In this document: positions 20,787 to 31,207 of the stretch, one piece after another | Layout: each line of letters opens with the position of its first letter | Position numbering within the stretch: position 1 is the stretch's first letter | Assembly (NCBI RefSeq): GCF_964020175.1 | Contig: NZ_OZ026541.1 | Span: 62,001 to 126,000, forward strand | Reading direction: 5' to 3' | DNA from: Candidatus Mesenet endosymbiont of Phosphuga atrata | GTDB lineage: Bacteria; Pseudomonadota; Alphaproteobacteria; Rickettsiales; Anaplasmataceae | DNA length: 64,000 bases | Translations under genes and position numbers: made by a program | Notes under the pieces: generated by a model | What the model was told of the DNA's origin: nothing | The model's input: only the letters and a program-made list of their open reading frames with translations | Databases searched by the model: none

Positions 20787-21826
20787 TTCAACAAACTGTG
20801 TCAAAAACTCAACTGAATTTTTAATCTATTAGGAAAGAAAATATCAAGTTGAGAGATGGTTAAAGCCCAATTTGGTATAGTCCAATTTTGCTCTATCTTT
20901 TTTATAGCACAGAAGGCATTTGTACTGGTAAATTGGTTTTTTCCTGATTTGCCTGTGCAGTCCCTCTATGGGATTGGTAGTGTAAACTATCCGCCTAACA
21001 GGATCTGAGTACTTAAAATAGCCAGTTTCCCAATTATTTTGCCACTACCATGGAAATTCCCATTTTTCTTCCAGCTCAAATTTTCAGCTATTTCTCTATT
21101 TGAAGCTTTTCTTCAAATCATTCATTTTGCTGGATACATATTTTAGTTTATCTGATGCATTATACACAATTGCACTTCTGCGTTGGGAAATACGTTGTTT
21201 ATGGAAAGCTTTTGAGCCCATCTATGCTGGCAATTATTCTACACTTTGAGATCATTCAATACTCCTAACCAAAACCCTCGCTTTCAGCCAAATAAAAACC
21301 TCTTTTTTTGATCTATGCCAAATTTGCTTACTTTGAAAAATCATACAAATTATTGGGTAAATATGACCGACTGCGCCACTCATTGGTAATAATTTATCGG
21401 TAATATTGCTGCTGCTGATATCTTATAATTTCTTCGATATGCGATTTTATAACTCTTGCAAACATACTAAGAATTTTTGCTTCAAGTTCAGGATGTAAAT
21501 TAGTCTGTCTTTTTTTTGTGGCTCAAATCTCCATCTCGAGGCGTTATAAGCTCAAACGAGTCTGAATCTGTATATATAGTCTTTGAACTTTTGCCATTCC
21601 TACGATTATTTTCTTCATCTTCATTTGATAGGTATTTCACCTTCTAAACTAGCCTCTAGTAACTTTTTGATTAGCAGTTCCTCCTTTTCCAGTTAGTTTC
21701 TCGGATGGACGATAATATATTAACTCTTTATTAATCCACTGTTTTTATTCGATGTTTTTTCGTTCATTCCATGTTTTATATTAATATTTTTCTTGTTTGA
21801 CATGGTTTGTTGAACGTTCTCTGCAT
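20787..21826 (-). pseudogene. IS256-family transposase remnant with both terminal repeats
   Basis: The reverse strand around 20880-21010 reads SDPVRRIVYTTNPIEGLHRQIRK, the IS256 (mutator-type) signature, in broken frames. The outer ends are imperfect inverted repeats: GAGTATTCAACAAACTGTG at 20787 and, on the other strand, GAACGTTCAACAAACCATG at the right end. It is a decayed full-length element lodged between the two IS481 arms. Confidence 0.7.
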
Positions 21827-21837
21827 GTCTTCCAAAG

Positions 21838-22529
21838 AACTATATTTCTAAAGATGATTTGCATAGTTTTGTGAAGCATTGGTCTGTGGAGAGTGGGTTT
21901 TGGTTCTAGAATGATCGATATGCCTAAATAAAGCTGATAATTTCACGCAATATTCTGTACCTCTATCAGTCAAAATACGCAATATCAAAGAATGGCTATC
22001 ATTTAACAAGAGGTAATTGCTGTCTTATCGACTTAGCAAATGCAACTTCGAGAATAAGTATCAATTGCTGGTAGATTCGTCCTATACCTTTGATATTACC
22101 TACATAATAGGTATCTTGAGCACCCAGATAACCTGTGTTTCAATTTTATCATCTTTGTTCTTTCACTTTTTCTAAAGCTGTTAGAATTATTCCATCTTTT
22201 TGCTTCTAGTGCTTTAAGTCTTTTCTTAAAAATCTCAACTATCCACCTTCAGATATTATTTTTTTCTCAGCTCATTTTTTATATGCTGGAAATTCTGTTG
22301 CTATACAGATCTTTCTATGTCTTCCGAAACTCTGTTTGCAAACTTTCTTACTTATCTCATCTCCATTTTCGTATAACTCCTTGAAGCGATAAAATTTGAA
22401 TATCCCATACGCTTGTGACACATTTCCTAGTTGTCTTGCTAAAATCCTAGTTTTAGTATTTTTTTGTATTGTATTCATTTCTCTTATTTTTTGTTCTAAG
22501 TGTCAGTTCAAATCTTATTTAATACAACT
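21838..22529 (-). pseudogene. IS481-like transposase remnant, copy B (inverted)
   Basis: Near-identical reverse complement of 19942-20633, including the same frame breaks; the best preserved piece is the N-terminal helix-turn-helix ORF at 22272-22478. It stops short at the IS256 end, so it lacks the 3' part that copy A retains. Confidence 0.7.
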
Positions 22530-22629
22530 AATACGAAGTCTTAGCTTCATCCTCTGTTCTTGCTTATCGCTTCCATCGGCATTACTATCTTTACTTTCAA
22601 TAAAATTATACCTATATTCCTTTAGTGTT

Positions 22630-23515
22630 TATTGATAACAAAATTCTTTTCTATCAATTAGCATCCTATGCATAATTACTGACAACTTCCGCGCTACAGC
22701 AACAATTGCTTTCTTCATACCTTTCTTTTTTGCTAATCCCCAGCTTTTTAACTTAAATTTTCTCTTACATCTTGTCAGCAAGGATTGCGCAGCCTCATAT
22801 AGCATACTTCTGCACTCCATTGTTTGATATACTTCCATGTCGATCAATCTCCCCAGAAGCATACTGTCTTGGGCTCAATCCCATATATGCTCCAACTGTA
22901 TAAGATGTTTCAAACCTATGTGTATTGCAGCTTTGTATGTCATTGCTACTATAATACCAACCCCTGGGCTAATAATTTTCATCTTTTTTGCACTTTTCTG
23001 AAAGTAATTTATCAAATTGATTCTTCTATTGTTTCTAAGCTATGTACTAATGCTTCAATTGAGTTTTTGCTAACTTCATCTAGATCATTTCTTCTATTTT
23101 TAAAGAAAAGCTTTCAAATTTTAATCCTCGACCAACCGTATATCTTCAATTTATTGTTCCAATAATCTGCTGTTTGCTACATGTTAACTGTCTTCTGCTT
23201 CCAAGTTGATTTGGTAAGATTTATCTGATTTTACTAATACTTCTCTGTACAACCCAACCCTCATCATTTGAGCTATACCCCTTGCATCTACACAAATCAC
23301 TGGTAATCCAAAATCCCTTAACTCTTTACACATTGATATTGACAACTTTCTATCCCTATGGATTCTTATTTTTTGCCTTGACTTAGCAAGTTCTCTGCTA
23401 TTGCTTTACTTTTTCTTGCAACAACTTCTTCCTTAACAACTTTTCCTTTCTCATCAACGATACTTATAAAAGTTTCTTTGAGTGAGACATCTAACTCGAT
23501 ATAATATTTTATGAG
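22630..23515 (-). pseudogene. IS110-family transposase remnant
   Basis: On the reverse strand the N-terminal piece LDVSLKETFISIVDEKGKVV (about 23430-23500) is the DEDD-type catalytic start of an IS110 transposase. The C-terminal piece GLAKKKGMKKAIVAVARKLS (about 22680-22740) is the conserved end of the family. Stops and indels lie between them. No intact reading frame remains. Confidence 0.75.
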
Positions 23516-23636
23516 ACTACTCCTACTTTAAAAGTTTAAATTATTTTTGAAGAACTAATTCTATTGAATTTCTTACTTCTCTCTAAAATATTCTATCTCC
23601 TTTTTTCAATAGCTATTACAGTATGTCTATTGATAT

Positions 23637-23667
23637 GGAAGGTTTATATTTTTTTTATAAACCTTCC
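23637..23667. terminator. Perfect 12-bp hairpin downstream of the 23722 gene
   Basis: GGAAGGTTTATA pairs with TATAAACCTTCC across a seven-base T loop. It sits about 55 bases after the stop of the minus-strand gene at 23722. There is no U-tract after the stem, so it may be a processing or IS-derived hairpin, not a classical terminator. Confidence 0.4.
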
Positions 23668-23721
23668 AACCATTTTTTCGTAAGATTAAAATCTTCCTTA
23701 CGCAATAGGATTACTTTCCAA

Positions 23722-26079
23722 TCACGTTTGTAGTTCGGAGTTGTAGTAATTATCTAACTCTTGCATGATTCGATCTCCGTTCTCACACCCAGATTTAGCA
23801 AGATCTTCAAAAAGATAAACAAGGTGATCAGGATGTCTTTGGATGAGGAATGACATAACCTGTGCTGCTTTAGCACAATTAGACTCATATTCATTACCTA
23901 TATTGAGATCTGACGGAACATAGCTATTACAATGTGGATTTATAAACGTTCCAGATCCAAAATTTAAGGCTGAAGAATCTTTTTCGTGATCAATATATAA
24001 TTTAATATCAACTATATTATGGTCATCTGAGATTATAAAGTAACCTACTTTATTATAATGTGGCTCATCTACTAGATCTCTGAATTCATCTCCACTGATA
24101 GTACTTATGTTTACTTTTTGAATACCATGACATTCTTGGCTATTACACAAAGCCTTCCTGAAGTTGTTAAAAATATCAGATATGCTTTCCTTAGATTCTT
24201 TTACTACTCCTTCTTCAGGTTGTTCTGTTATTTCCTCTTCAGGTTGTTTTGTTATTTCCTCTTCAGGTTTTTCTCTTGTTTCTTCTTCAGGTTTTTCTCT
24301 TGTTTCTTCTTCAGGTTTTTCTCCTGTTTCTTCTTCAGGTTCATTAGGTTCTACTACTTTCTCAGACTCTTCATTACACTCTTTCAATGCCTTAATTAAA
24401 TCTTCAAGTTTATCTTTACACTCTGGTTTAATACCTAAATCAGTAATACATGAGGAATTCATTACTTGGTCTATAAAATCTTGCTTACCCTCAGTTGATT
24501 GCTCTTGAATTTGATCCATTGAAGTAGACTCTCTTTCTTGGATTTGTATTAACGGATTGAGCTCTTCTTCTGATCTCGCATTGTTAACCTGACTTAGTTG
24601 TCCTTTTACCCAATCTGAAAACCCTTGCTCATAACCATCTAACTTCCCCATAAAACTGCTAACTATCTTTTCAACCTTTGTTTTGTCCTTTACTTGTAGT
24701 TCGTTAAAGCTTTTAAGCAACTGATGCGCATCATCAGATTTATTTTCCATCAAAAACCTCACTACTTGTCCTGATAGATAGCCTTCAGTACCAAACTCAC
24801 TCATTATGTAACCTGGAGCGAGATTAGAATTTTTAGTATCATTTAAGTTACTGTTTTTATAACCATCATCATTTAAATCTAAAATATAATTTTGCACTCC
24901 TTCTCTAAATTTCTGAGGCAGGTGATCCCAATCATTATTTTTCATTATGGCTTCAATAACTCGTGCGTTTAAAGTGTCAATATTATTACTTTCCTTATTG
25001 TCACCTTTCCCTTTTAGATATAAGTAAATACTAGCGCCACCATTTTTATCATTTGAGACAAAGAATTTATCGGATTTTTTATTATTACTGCATAAATATT
25101 GGCTGTAGTCAGTTTCGCTATTAAATGAAAAAATATTTAATTTTTGAGGAATATTACACTCTCCATTACTGCAAAAGGCGTCTTTAAAATTTGTTAAAGT
25201 ATCAGCAACTGATGTCTTTACATCCTTCATTTTACTATCTTGATGATATCTTACTACTATCTCAGTACCATCTTTCATTGTTACAGATTCCATCTCTGGA
25301 ACAAACTTCTCTGCCAACTTTTGCTGGAATTGCTCTAATTGCTTACTTATCCACTCTGAAAATTTTGAGTTAAGACCTTCATCATCATTTTTTAGTTCAT
25401 TTAAAAAATTATCAGCTATCGTTTTCTTATCTTGCTGATTTTGTGTATTAGTAAGATCTTTAAATAATTGATTAATTTTGTCAGGATTTTCTTGCTTAAG
25501 ATACTTTATTACTTGTTCTGCTTGGGCTTCACTATTTTTACTGCTTAATATTTTGTATAGACTTAGATTCTTGCCTATAATTTTATTGAAATCACGACAA
25601 TCTTCATTATTGTCTTGAACATCACCATTCTCATCTAAACCTGCAACATAATCTACCATTCCTGTTTTTAGTGCTTGAGGTAAAGCGCTTTTAAATACGT
25701 CATTACCCTCAATTAAAACACGAGCTACTGCTCTCTCTAAAGTTGAGTAAGCGAAATCTCCTGATCTATTTAGGTAAAAATAAATATCAAATTCTTTGTT
25801 ACCATAATCTTTTAAAGCAGAGAATTTATGGTTTTTTATGCTATTATCAATTTCTTTTTCATTTAAAAGCTCTTTATATTCACCTTCAGTATTTGCCGCA
25901 TAGATGTTAATCTTCTGTGCACCACCACACCCCAGATCATTACAGAAAGCAGCGTTGAAATTATTAAAAGCCTTATCAATTGATTTTCCTATACTCTCTA
26001 TCTGATCATTACTTGGGTTTTTACCAAATACTTCTATCTCTATATCATCAACATTAAATTTTCTCATATTATTATACAT
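23722..26079 (-). CDS. Three-domain collagenase-like (M9-fold?) protein with Pro-Glu repeats, catalytically doubtful
   Basis: About 785 residues made of three copies of a domain starting with N(F)..AFC....CG..QKI(N)I, continuing through a segment like YFYLNRSGDFAYSTLERAVA and ALKTGMVDYVAGLDENGD, and ending in F..WI. The order resembles the helper/catalytic halves of clostridial collagenases (FEGLAEY-like segment, then EQVIKYL and FSEWI), but the HExxH zinc site is replaced (ERAVARVLIE). A Pro-Glu-rich 8-residue repeat (KPEEETRE type) links domains two and three. ATG 26079 is preferred because GGAG lies seven bases upstream. The fold assignment is inference; the domain triplication is seen. 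No signal peptide. Confidence 0.6.
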   Translation of the reverse strand: MYNNMRKFNVDDIEIEVFGKNPSNDQIESIGKSIDKAFNNFNAAFCNDLGCGGAQKINIYAANTEGEYKELLNEKEIDNSIKNHKFSALKDYGNKEFDIYFYLNRSGDFAYSTLERAVARVLIEGNDVFKSALPQALKTGMVDYVAGLDENGDVQDNNEDCRDFNKIIGKNLSLYKILSSKNSEAQAEQVIKYLKQENPDKINQLFKDLTNTQNQQDKKTIADNFLNELKNDDEGLNSKFSEWISKQLEQFQQKLAEKFVPEMESVTMKDGTEIVVRYHQDSKMKDVKTSVADTLTNFKDAFCSNGECNIPQKLNIFSFNSETDYSQYLCSNNKKSDKFFVSNDKNGGASIYLYLKGKGDNKESNNIDTLNARVIEAIMKNNDWDHLPQKFREGVQNYILDLNDDGYKNSNLNDTKNSNLAPGYIMSEFGTEGYLSGQVVRFLMENKSDDAHQLLKSFNELQVKDKTKVEKIVSSFMGKLDGYEQGFSDWVKGQLSQVNNARSEEELNPLIQIQERESTSMDQIQEQSTEGKQDFIDQVMNSSCITDLGIKPECKDKLEDLIKALKECNEESEKVVEPNEPEEETGEKPEEETREKPEEETREKPEEEITKQPEEEITEQPEEGVVKESKESISDIFNNFRKALCNSQECHGIQKVNISTISGDEFRDLVDEPHYNKVGYFIISDDHNIVDIKLYIDHEKDSSALNFGSGTFINPHCNSYVPSDLNIGNEYESNCAKAAQVMSFLIQRHPDHLVYLFEDLAKSGCENGDRIMQELDNYYNSELQT
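24214..24333. repeat. Five 24-bp coding repeats
   Basis: Five head-to-tail 24-base units encode a Pro-Glu-rich octapeptide in the 23722 protein; units three to five are nearly identical. This is an in-frame coding repeat, prone to length change without frame loss. Confidence 0.85.
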
Positions 26080-26168
26080 ATTGTACTCCATTATAATTAT
26101 AAATATTAGAAATGGTATTAAGATATACTCTTAATACTAGAAAAGTAATTTAAAATTTTTTAGCAAAA

Positions 26169-26876
26169 CTATAAGATAAAATCGCTATATTGTCCTGCTA
26201 TCCAGTCTGAGAATTCGCCATTATATTCTCCTACATCTTTGATGAACTGATTCACAGAGCTTCTACCTTCTTTTACTGTTTCGGTATCGATCTTATGCAA
26301 TAACCACTTAAGATCTTCTTTATGTTCTGATTCAAGAAATTTCACAACTTGCTCTGCTAAGCCACCATGATCACTATTTCTAGCTAATATTTCTTCTAAA
26401 CTTAAAGAATCTTCTTTTATTGCTTCAAAGTCACGCTTATCATCATTGTTATTCTGAACAAAACCATACTCATTCAAACCTGCAACATAGTCTGCTATTC
26501 CTACCTTAAATGATGTAGGTAAAACTTTTCCCCACTTCTCGTTGTTTTCAATTAAAGCGTGGGCAACCCCTCGTTTTATACTTAAATCAGAATATTCTGA
26601 TTTTTGTCTATCTAAATAAGAATACACATCAAACTCATCCCCGCTTTTCGCAAGAGTAAAGTGCCCAGCTTGTTTTATAGGATCAATATTGTTTTTTTTG
26701 AAATAGTTCTCATATTCAGATTTAGTTGTAAATAGATTGAGATTAATCTCTTCAGGAAAACTGCATTCCTGTGTTTTACAAAAAGCAGTTTTAAAATTAT
26801 ATATAGCATTATCCGCTAATGCTTCTGCGTTTATTTTTTCATCAAATTTTACATTTATTTTAGGATTGTTGGTCAT
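26169..26876 (-). CDS. Single-domain paralog of the 23722 protein
   Basis: A 235-residue protein that matches one domain of its downstream neighbour: FCKTQECSFPEEINL at the start, YSYLDRQKSEYSDLSIKRG, a SFKVGIADYVAGLNEYG segment, QVVKFLESEH and FSDWIAGQY at the end. The metal-binding HExxH expected of collagenases is absent. An AAGG ribosome site precedes the ATG. It lies 90 bases upstream of the three-domain gene on the same strand, so the larger protein probably arose by tandem domain duplication. Function unknown. Confidence 0.6.
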   Translation of the reverse strand: MTNNPKINVKFDEKINAEALADNAIYNFKTAFCKTQECSFPEEINLNLFTTKSEYENYFKKNNIDPIKQAGHFTLAKSGDEFDVYSYLDRQKSEYSDLSIKRGVAHALIENNEKWGKVLPTSFKVGIADYVAGLNEYGFVQNNNDDKRDFEAIKEDSLSLEEILARNSDHGGLAEQVVKFLESEHKEDLKWLLHKIDTETVKEGRSSVNQFIKDVGEYNGEFSDWIAGQYSDFIL

Positions 26877-27060
26877 TCTATTACCTTCAACTATAAGTTG
26901 AATTGGATAATAGATATTAGATATTAAAATACTCTTAATATTAGAATTAGTGCAAATATATTATCGTATAACTTGAAAGGTTAATTTCAAAATCATCTTA
27001 AAATAGATTTTTACTTGTAGCTGAGCTAAACTAAACTTATAATTAATATTTTCATATAGC

Positions 27061-28434
27061 ATGCATGAAGAATGTGGAATATTTGCTATAGCTTGTAATG
27101 ACAAAGCTGCGTTTAATTGTGCTTTAGGTCTTCATGCTCTACAACATAGAGGGCAAGAGTCATTTGGTATTGTTACAAACGATAATCAGAATTTTTTCTC
27201 TCTCCATATTCATGGGCAAGTAAATAGCATATTCGATAATATGGAAGAGGTGGAAAAACTTCATGGTAGGTATGCAATAGGTCACGTGCGTTATTCAACG
27301 AGTGGAGACAAAAGTACTATACAACCAATAGTAAGTGACTGTAGATCCGGCAAGATGGCAATAGCACATAATGGCAATTTAACTAATGCTACAAATCTTG
27401 CTGCAGAATTAACTAAAAAGGGTTGCGTTTTTAAGTCCAGTGTTGATACAGAAGTTATCTCTCATCTCATTAAAATTAGTAATAAAGAAACGTTCTTAGA
27501 CAATTTAGTAGATGCTTTAAATCAAGTAAAAGGAGCCTATTCATTTGTTGCTATGACAATGGATGAAATAGTAGGACTACGCGATCCTGCAGGAATTAGA
27601 CCACTTGTTCTTGGGAAAACAGACGATGCATATGTACTTACCTCTGAAACGTGTGCACTTGATATTATTGGTGCTAGCCTTATTAGGGAATTGGAAGCGG
27701 GGGAAGTAATAACTATCAGTAAAGATGGAAAATTAAAAAGCCTTTTTCCTTTTGTGAGAGAAAAATCAAGCTTTTGTATTTTTGAATATATCTATTTTTC
27801 TAGACCAGATAGCGTAATTGAAAATCAGTCTGTATATGAAGTAAGGAAGGAAATTGGAAGCGTGCTAGCACAAGAGAGCCCTCCACCACAAGATGCAGAT
27901 ATGATAGTTCCTGTACCTGATTCTGGAATACCAGCAGCAATTGGATACGCCAATCAGTCAGGATTACCGCTTGAATTCGGTATTATAAGGAATCATTATA
28001 TCGGTAGAACTTTCATTCAGCCTACTGAACAGATACGTAACATAGGAGTAAGACTAAAACATAATACAAACAACCATATTTTAAAAAATAAAAGCATAGT
28101 GCTTATCGATGATAGCATAGTGCGCGGAACAACGTTAAAAAAAATAGTATTTTTACTTTTAAATGCGGGAGTGAAAGAAATCCATTTAAGAATTTCTAGC
28201 CCTCCCATTAAGCATTCCTGTTTTTATGGAATAGATACTCCGCAATGTGAAAAGCTAATGGCTAACAACTTCTCAGTAGAGGAGATGATTAAAATAATGG
28301 ATGTAAGTAGCTTAAGCTTTTTGAGTATAGAAGGGCTTTATCGTGCAGTCAAAAAAATAAAGCGCAATGATGGAAGCCCTCAGTATTGCGATGCATGCTT
28401 TACAGGCAATTACCCGATTGATATAAACAATTAA
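27061..28434 (+). CDS. purF: Amidophosphoribosyltransferase
   Basis: First committed step of purine synthesis: PRPP plus glutamine to phosphoribosylamine. The N-terminal glutaminase nucleophile is Cys5 (MHEECGIFAI), exposed after removal of a short leader; HALQHRGQESFG and GHVRYST follow. The PRPP-binding loop VLIDDSIVRGTT lies near residue 350. Cysteines at the C-terminal side (HSCFYG and CDACFTG) fit a metal- or Fe-S-containing form. The 457 residues are complete. Many Rickettsiales have lost purine synthesis, but Wolbachia retains it. Confidence 0.96.
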   Translation: MHEECGIFAIACNDKAAFNCALGLHALQHRGQESFGIVTNDNQNFFSLHIHGQVNSIFDNMEEVEKLHGRYAIGHVRYSTSGDKSTIQPIVSDCRSGKMAIAHNGNLTNATNLAAELTKKGCVFKSSVDTEVISHLIKISNKETFLDNLVDALNQVKGAYSFVAMTMDEIVGLRDPAGIRPLVLGKTDDAYVLTSETCALDIIGASLIRELEAGEVITISKDGKLKSLFPFVREKSSFCIFEYIYFSRPDSVIENQSVYEVRKEIGSVLAQESPPPQDADMIVPVPDSGIPAAIGYANQSGLPLEFGIIRNHYIGRTFIQPTEQIRNIGVRLKHNTNNHILKNKSIVLIDDSIVRGTTLKKIVFLLLNAGVKEIHLRISSPPIKHSCFYGIDTPQCEKLMANNFSVEEMIKIMDVSSLSFLSIEGLYRAVKKIKRNDGSPQYCDACFTGNYPIDINN

Positions 28435-28499
28435 AAACGCTAAAATCAAAATTTAGCAAAAATTTAAAATGCTCTATTTTTCATAATGCAAAATTTACA

Positions 28500-28575
28500 G
28501 CTAAAATAGAGAGCGTTCAACAAACCATAGGCGTCAAATTGAGAAAATAAAAGTATAGTGGCGTCTGGTACATAT
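28500..28575. mobile_element. Solo IS256-type terminal repeat
   Basis: GAGCGTTCAACAAACCATAG at about 28511 matches the terminal repeat of the IS256 remnant at 21826, with a short insertion before GTCAAA. No transposase sequence is attached. It is probably a solo end left by deletion between purF and the ankyrin gene. Confidence 0.55.
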
Positions 28576-28684
28576 TATGGATAATGCTAATCAGGCTATT
28601 TATTAATTAAGTAGTATGTTATTTTAAGATATTATTAAGTTTAATAACTTAAACTGTACTGCTAATTAATTTACATATATTAAA

Positions 28685-31201
28685 TCAAGAAACTGTTGCC
28701 CCACTGCTTTTAAAGCATTCAGAAAAAATTCCATTATTAGAAGCAATATATGATCTTACACCTGAATTCTCACTTTTTTCTTCGCTAACTTTTCCACAAG
28801 CTTTTGCTGTAGCGAAACATATAGCTGAAAGTGCTATTACACCAACAAAAATACCAGCAGCAACGATAGGATTAAACTTTACTATACCAGCTGATAAAGC
28901 TACTGCAGTGTAAATCCCTACTGCTATAAATGGAGAAATTATCATAGTGGCATATACAGCTTTCTTCATTGAACTGGCTACCTGTGGCTGATTACTGTTC
29001 ACTATTTTGCTATCCATAACTTGGGAATCATCATCGATAGTAGAGCTGCTTACATCAAATATTAATGGTTCTATGTATGATGTTGGTTTGAAGCTTAAAT
29101 CTTCTGCAGAATTAAAATTCTCTATTGTTAGAGATTGTATCTTAGGTTGTTGTATATCTTCTATTTCATCGCATTTTTGCTCGTTGATGGGATGCAAATT
29201 GCTAGCTACTTCAGCGTTTAGATAACTACTATCTTCTTCATCATATGTTACACTAATGTTAGGACTAGCTTTGTAATAACCCACTTCACTAGCGCTGTAA
29301 CTACTAAGCTTACCTTGAATCGTTTCTTTTCTTAAAATTGTTCTTTCGATAGGTATTCGATCAAATTTATCAGAGGTATTAAAAGGTAACTTATCACCAA
29401 ATGTATTTAAAAAATCGTGTGTAAAAGTATTTTCATGTACACCTATAGGAATTGATCTACTTCCTAGTCCTTGCATATAACACGTGGGTTTTCCTTTTTT
29501 TGGTCTATTCCTTTCAAAATCATCTAACTCTTCTATGGTAAGCAAAGCTACATCTTTAGATTTTTTAGGATTAATTTTTTCAATTAACTTTTGAATGAAT
29601 ACTTGCAATACTTTTGAAATTGCTATTATTCTAATATCCACTCTTTCATATCCAGTTTCTCCACTAATACTTGAACCTACTCCCACCCCTCCAATTCCAT
29701 TTCCAATAATCACTACTGGAATACTGGATAAATCTTCATATATCAGATTCATTGAATCGGATTCTAAAACTTCTTTCAATTCTTGTACTATATTTTGATC
29801 CTTACATTTTTTTAACAGCTTTTCTTTGAACTTATCATAATCATGTTTATATAATTTTGTTGATTTATCCGCATAATCAAATATCTCTGCTAATGCTGAG
29901 TCTTTAGACCCTAACCAAACAGTTGATACAAAGTTTTGGCTTATAGTATTTGGATAAGAAGTATGTCTATAGAATTTTGCTTTTTCTTTTTCAGATATTA
30001 ATTCACCCGCACCTATAGGTATTCCCCTTACTTTCATTGCAAATTTGGGTAATAACTGCAAGTTAGTGAATGCAAATGCTGAGAATACTGTCCATGCATT
30101 AGTACCATGAGCACAAATGGTTTTTAAATTAGCTATATTGCTTCTTCCTAAGTTAATGTCTGGATGATTTGTTATAAATTCTCTATAATTATCAATTAAT
30201 CTTTTTTCAGTAGGTGTTTTTGTTAATGATTTACTATATTTTCTATAAAGCTCTTGAAGTTTTGTTAATTGTGGCAAAGCTTCATCAAAGCGTGTAATGG
30301 TTGCTTGTAGCTTCTCATCAGATATAAGCTCACTATTATCAGCTTCAAATTCTAAACTTTTATTATTTAGATCACCGTCTTGAATTACATTATTTCCCAT
30401 AGATCCCCCCTTAAAAATTTTTGACTCACTTAAGCAAGTATCACCCTCAGTTGAAAAACCTTCTTTGATATCTTGAGCTACTGATGCGAGTTTTTGATTA
30501 TTATAATTCGTTAAACTCAGTTCATTTACCTTTTTAGTAAGATGATTAATTTGCTTTTTATTTTTATCACGTACACTAGTAAGCAAAGTTGCTATTTCTC
30601 TACGATTACGGTTACTATTTTTAACCATTAACTCTTTTGCTAACTGAAAAGGTGTTTGACCACATTTATCTTTAACATAGATATTAGCACCTTTGCTAAT
30701 GAGAAGTTTCACTGCACGCAAATCACCTTCATCAACAGCATGATGCAACTGCGTAAAACCAAACTCATCTTTTGTGTTAATATCAAAATCATTACAGAGA
30801 GAAACTTTAACTATATGAGTTCTTTCATTTAAGCCACCTTCCACTGCTTTGCTTACAGCTTCTACTCTTTCAAGATTTGGTACATGAGTATAATCTGTAA
30901 TCTCTGCAGAAGGAGTAGTGTTTAGATTTACAACACTATTATGTGTTACATTACTATGAAGAGCTTGTTGGTTATATTTTTCCTTATAGGAAGGGCTATT
31001 TACCTTCTTTTTTGATTTAGTACTAACAGTTTTATGATTGTGGTTAGGAGAATGATTTTCAATATTTTCCTTATTTCTCCTACTTTTTGATGTATTACTT
31101 TCTTGCTGTTTTCGTACTATTTTCCTACTAGATTGTTGTTCTACTGGTTGCTGTGAGTTTAGCGCTATAGCCTGTAATATTTTTTTACCAGAACCTTGCA
31201 T
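28685..31201 (-). CDS. Large ankyrin-repeat protein with C-terminal membrane hairpin
   Basis: An 838-residue protein. The N-terminus (1-130) is polar and Asn/Ser/Lys-rich. Two ankyrin repeats follow (GFTQLHHAVDEGDLRAVKLL and an adjoining KDKCGQTPFQLAKELM). The middle (about 345-560) is a folded domain starting with an HGTNAWTVF motif and including FVSTVWLGSKDSALAEIFDYA and a Gly-rich IIGNGIGGVGVGSS strand. Two hydrophobic segments lie at about 750-810. The HGT plus S/T..(G)..A..YA order loosely recalls ADP-ribosyltransferase folds; this is inference only. A G5 ribosome site precedes the ATG. Candidate membrane-inserted effector. Confidence 0.7.
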   Translation of the reverse strand: MQGSGKKILQAIALNSQQPVEQQSSRKIVRKQQESNTSKSRRNKENIENHSPNHNHKTVSTKSKKKVNSPSYKEKYNQQALHSNVTHNSVVNLNTTPSAEITDYTHVPNLERVEAVSKAVEGGLNERTHIVKVSLCNDFDINTKDEFGFTQLHHAVDEGDLRAVKLLISKGANIYVKDKCGQTPFQLAKELMVKNSNRNRREIATLLTSVRDKNKKQINHLTKKVNELSLTNYNNQKLASVAQDIKEGFSTEGDTCLSESKIFKGGSMGNNVIQDGDLNNKSLEFEADNSELISDEKLQATITRFDEALPQLTKLQELYRKYSKSLTKTPTEKRLIDNYREFITNHPDINLGRSNIANLKTICAHGTNAWTVFSAFAFTNLQLLPKFAMKVRGIPIGAGELISEKEKAKFYRHTSYPNTISQNFVSTVWLGSKDSALAEIFDYADKSTKLYKHDYDKFKEKLLKKCKDQNIVQELKEVLESDSMNLIYEDLSSIPVVIIGNGIGGVGVGSSISGETGYERVDIRIIAISKVLQVFIQKLIEKINPKKSKDVALLTIEELDDFERNRPKKGKPTCYMQGLGSRSIPIGVHENTFTHDFLNTFGDKLPFNTSDKFDRIPIERTILRKETIQGKLSSYSASEVGYYKASPNISVTYDEEDSSYLNAEVASNLHPINEQKCDEIEDIQQPKIQSLTIENFNSAEDLSFKPTSYIEPLIFDVSSSTIDDDSQVMDSKIVNSNQPQVASSMKKAVYATMIISPFIAVGIYTAVALSAGIVKFNPIVAAGIFVGVIALSAICFATAKACGKVSEEKSENSGVRSYIASNNGIFSECFKSSGATVS

Positions 31202-31207
31202 CTACTT

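Larger units (their letters stand above)
19942..22529. repeat. Inverted repeat of about 690 bp flanking an IS256 remnant
   Basis: Arms 19942-20633 and 21838-22529 are reverse complements with only scattered differences (for example a TTTAGAAG/TTTGGAAG change at the inner edge). Both arms carry the same inactivating changes, so the duplication came after the transposase had decayed. Confidence 0.8.

Noticed and set aside
24118..24508. Plus-strand ORFs rich in Phe/Ser/Gly within the 23722 gene
   Set aside because: They are antisense images of the Pro-Glu repeat; low complexity, no start signal.
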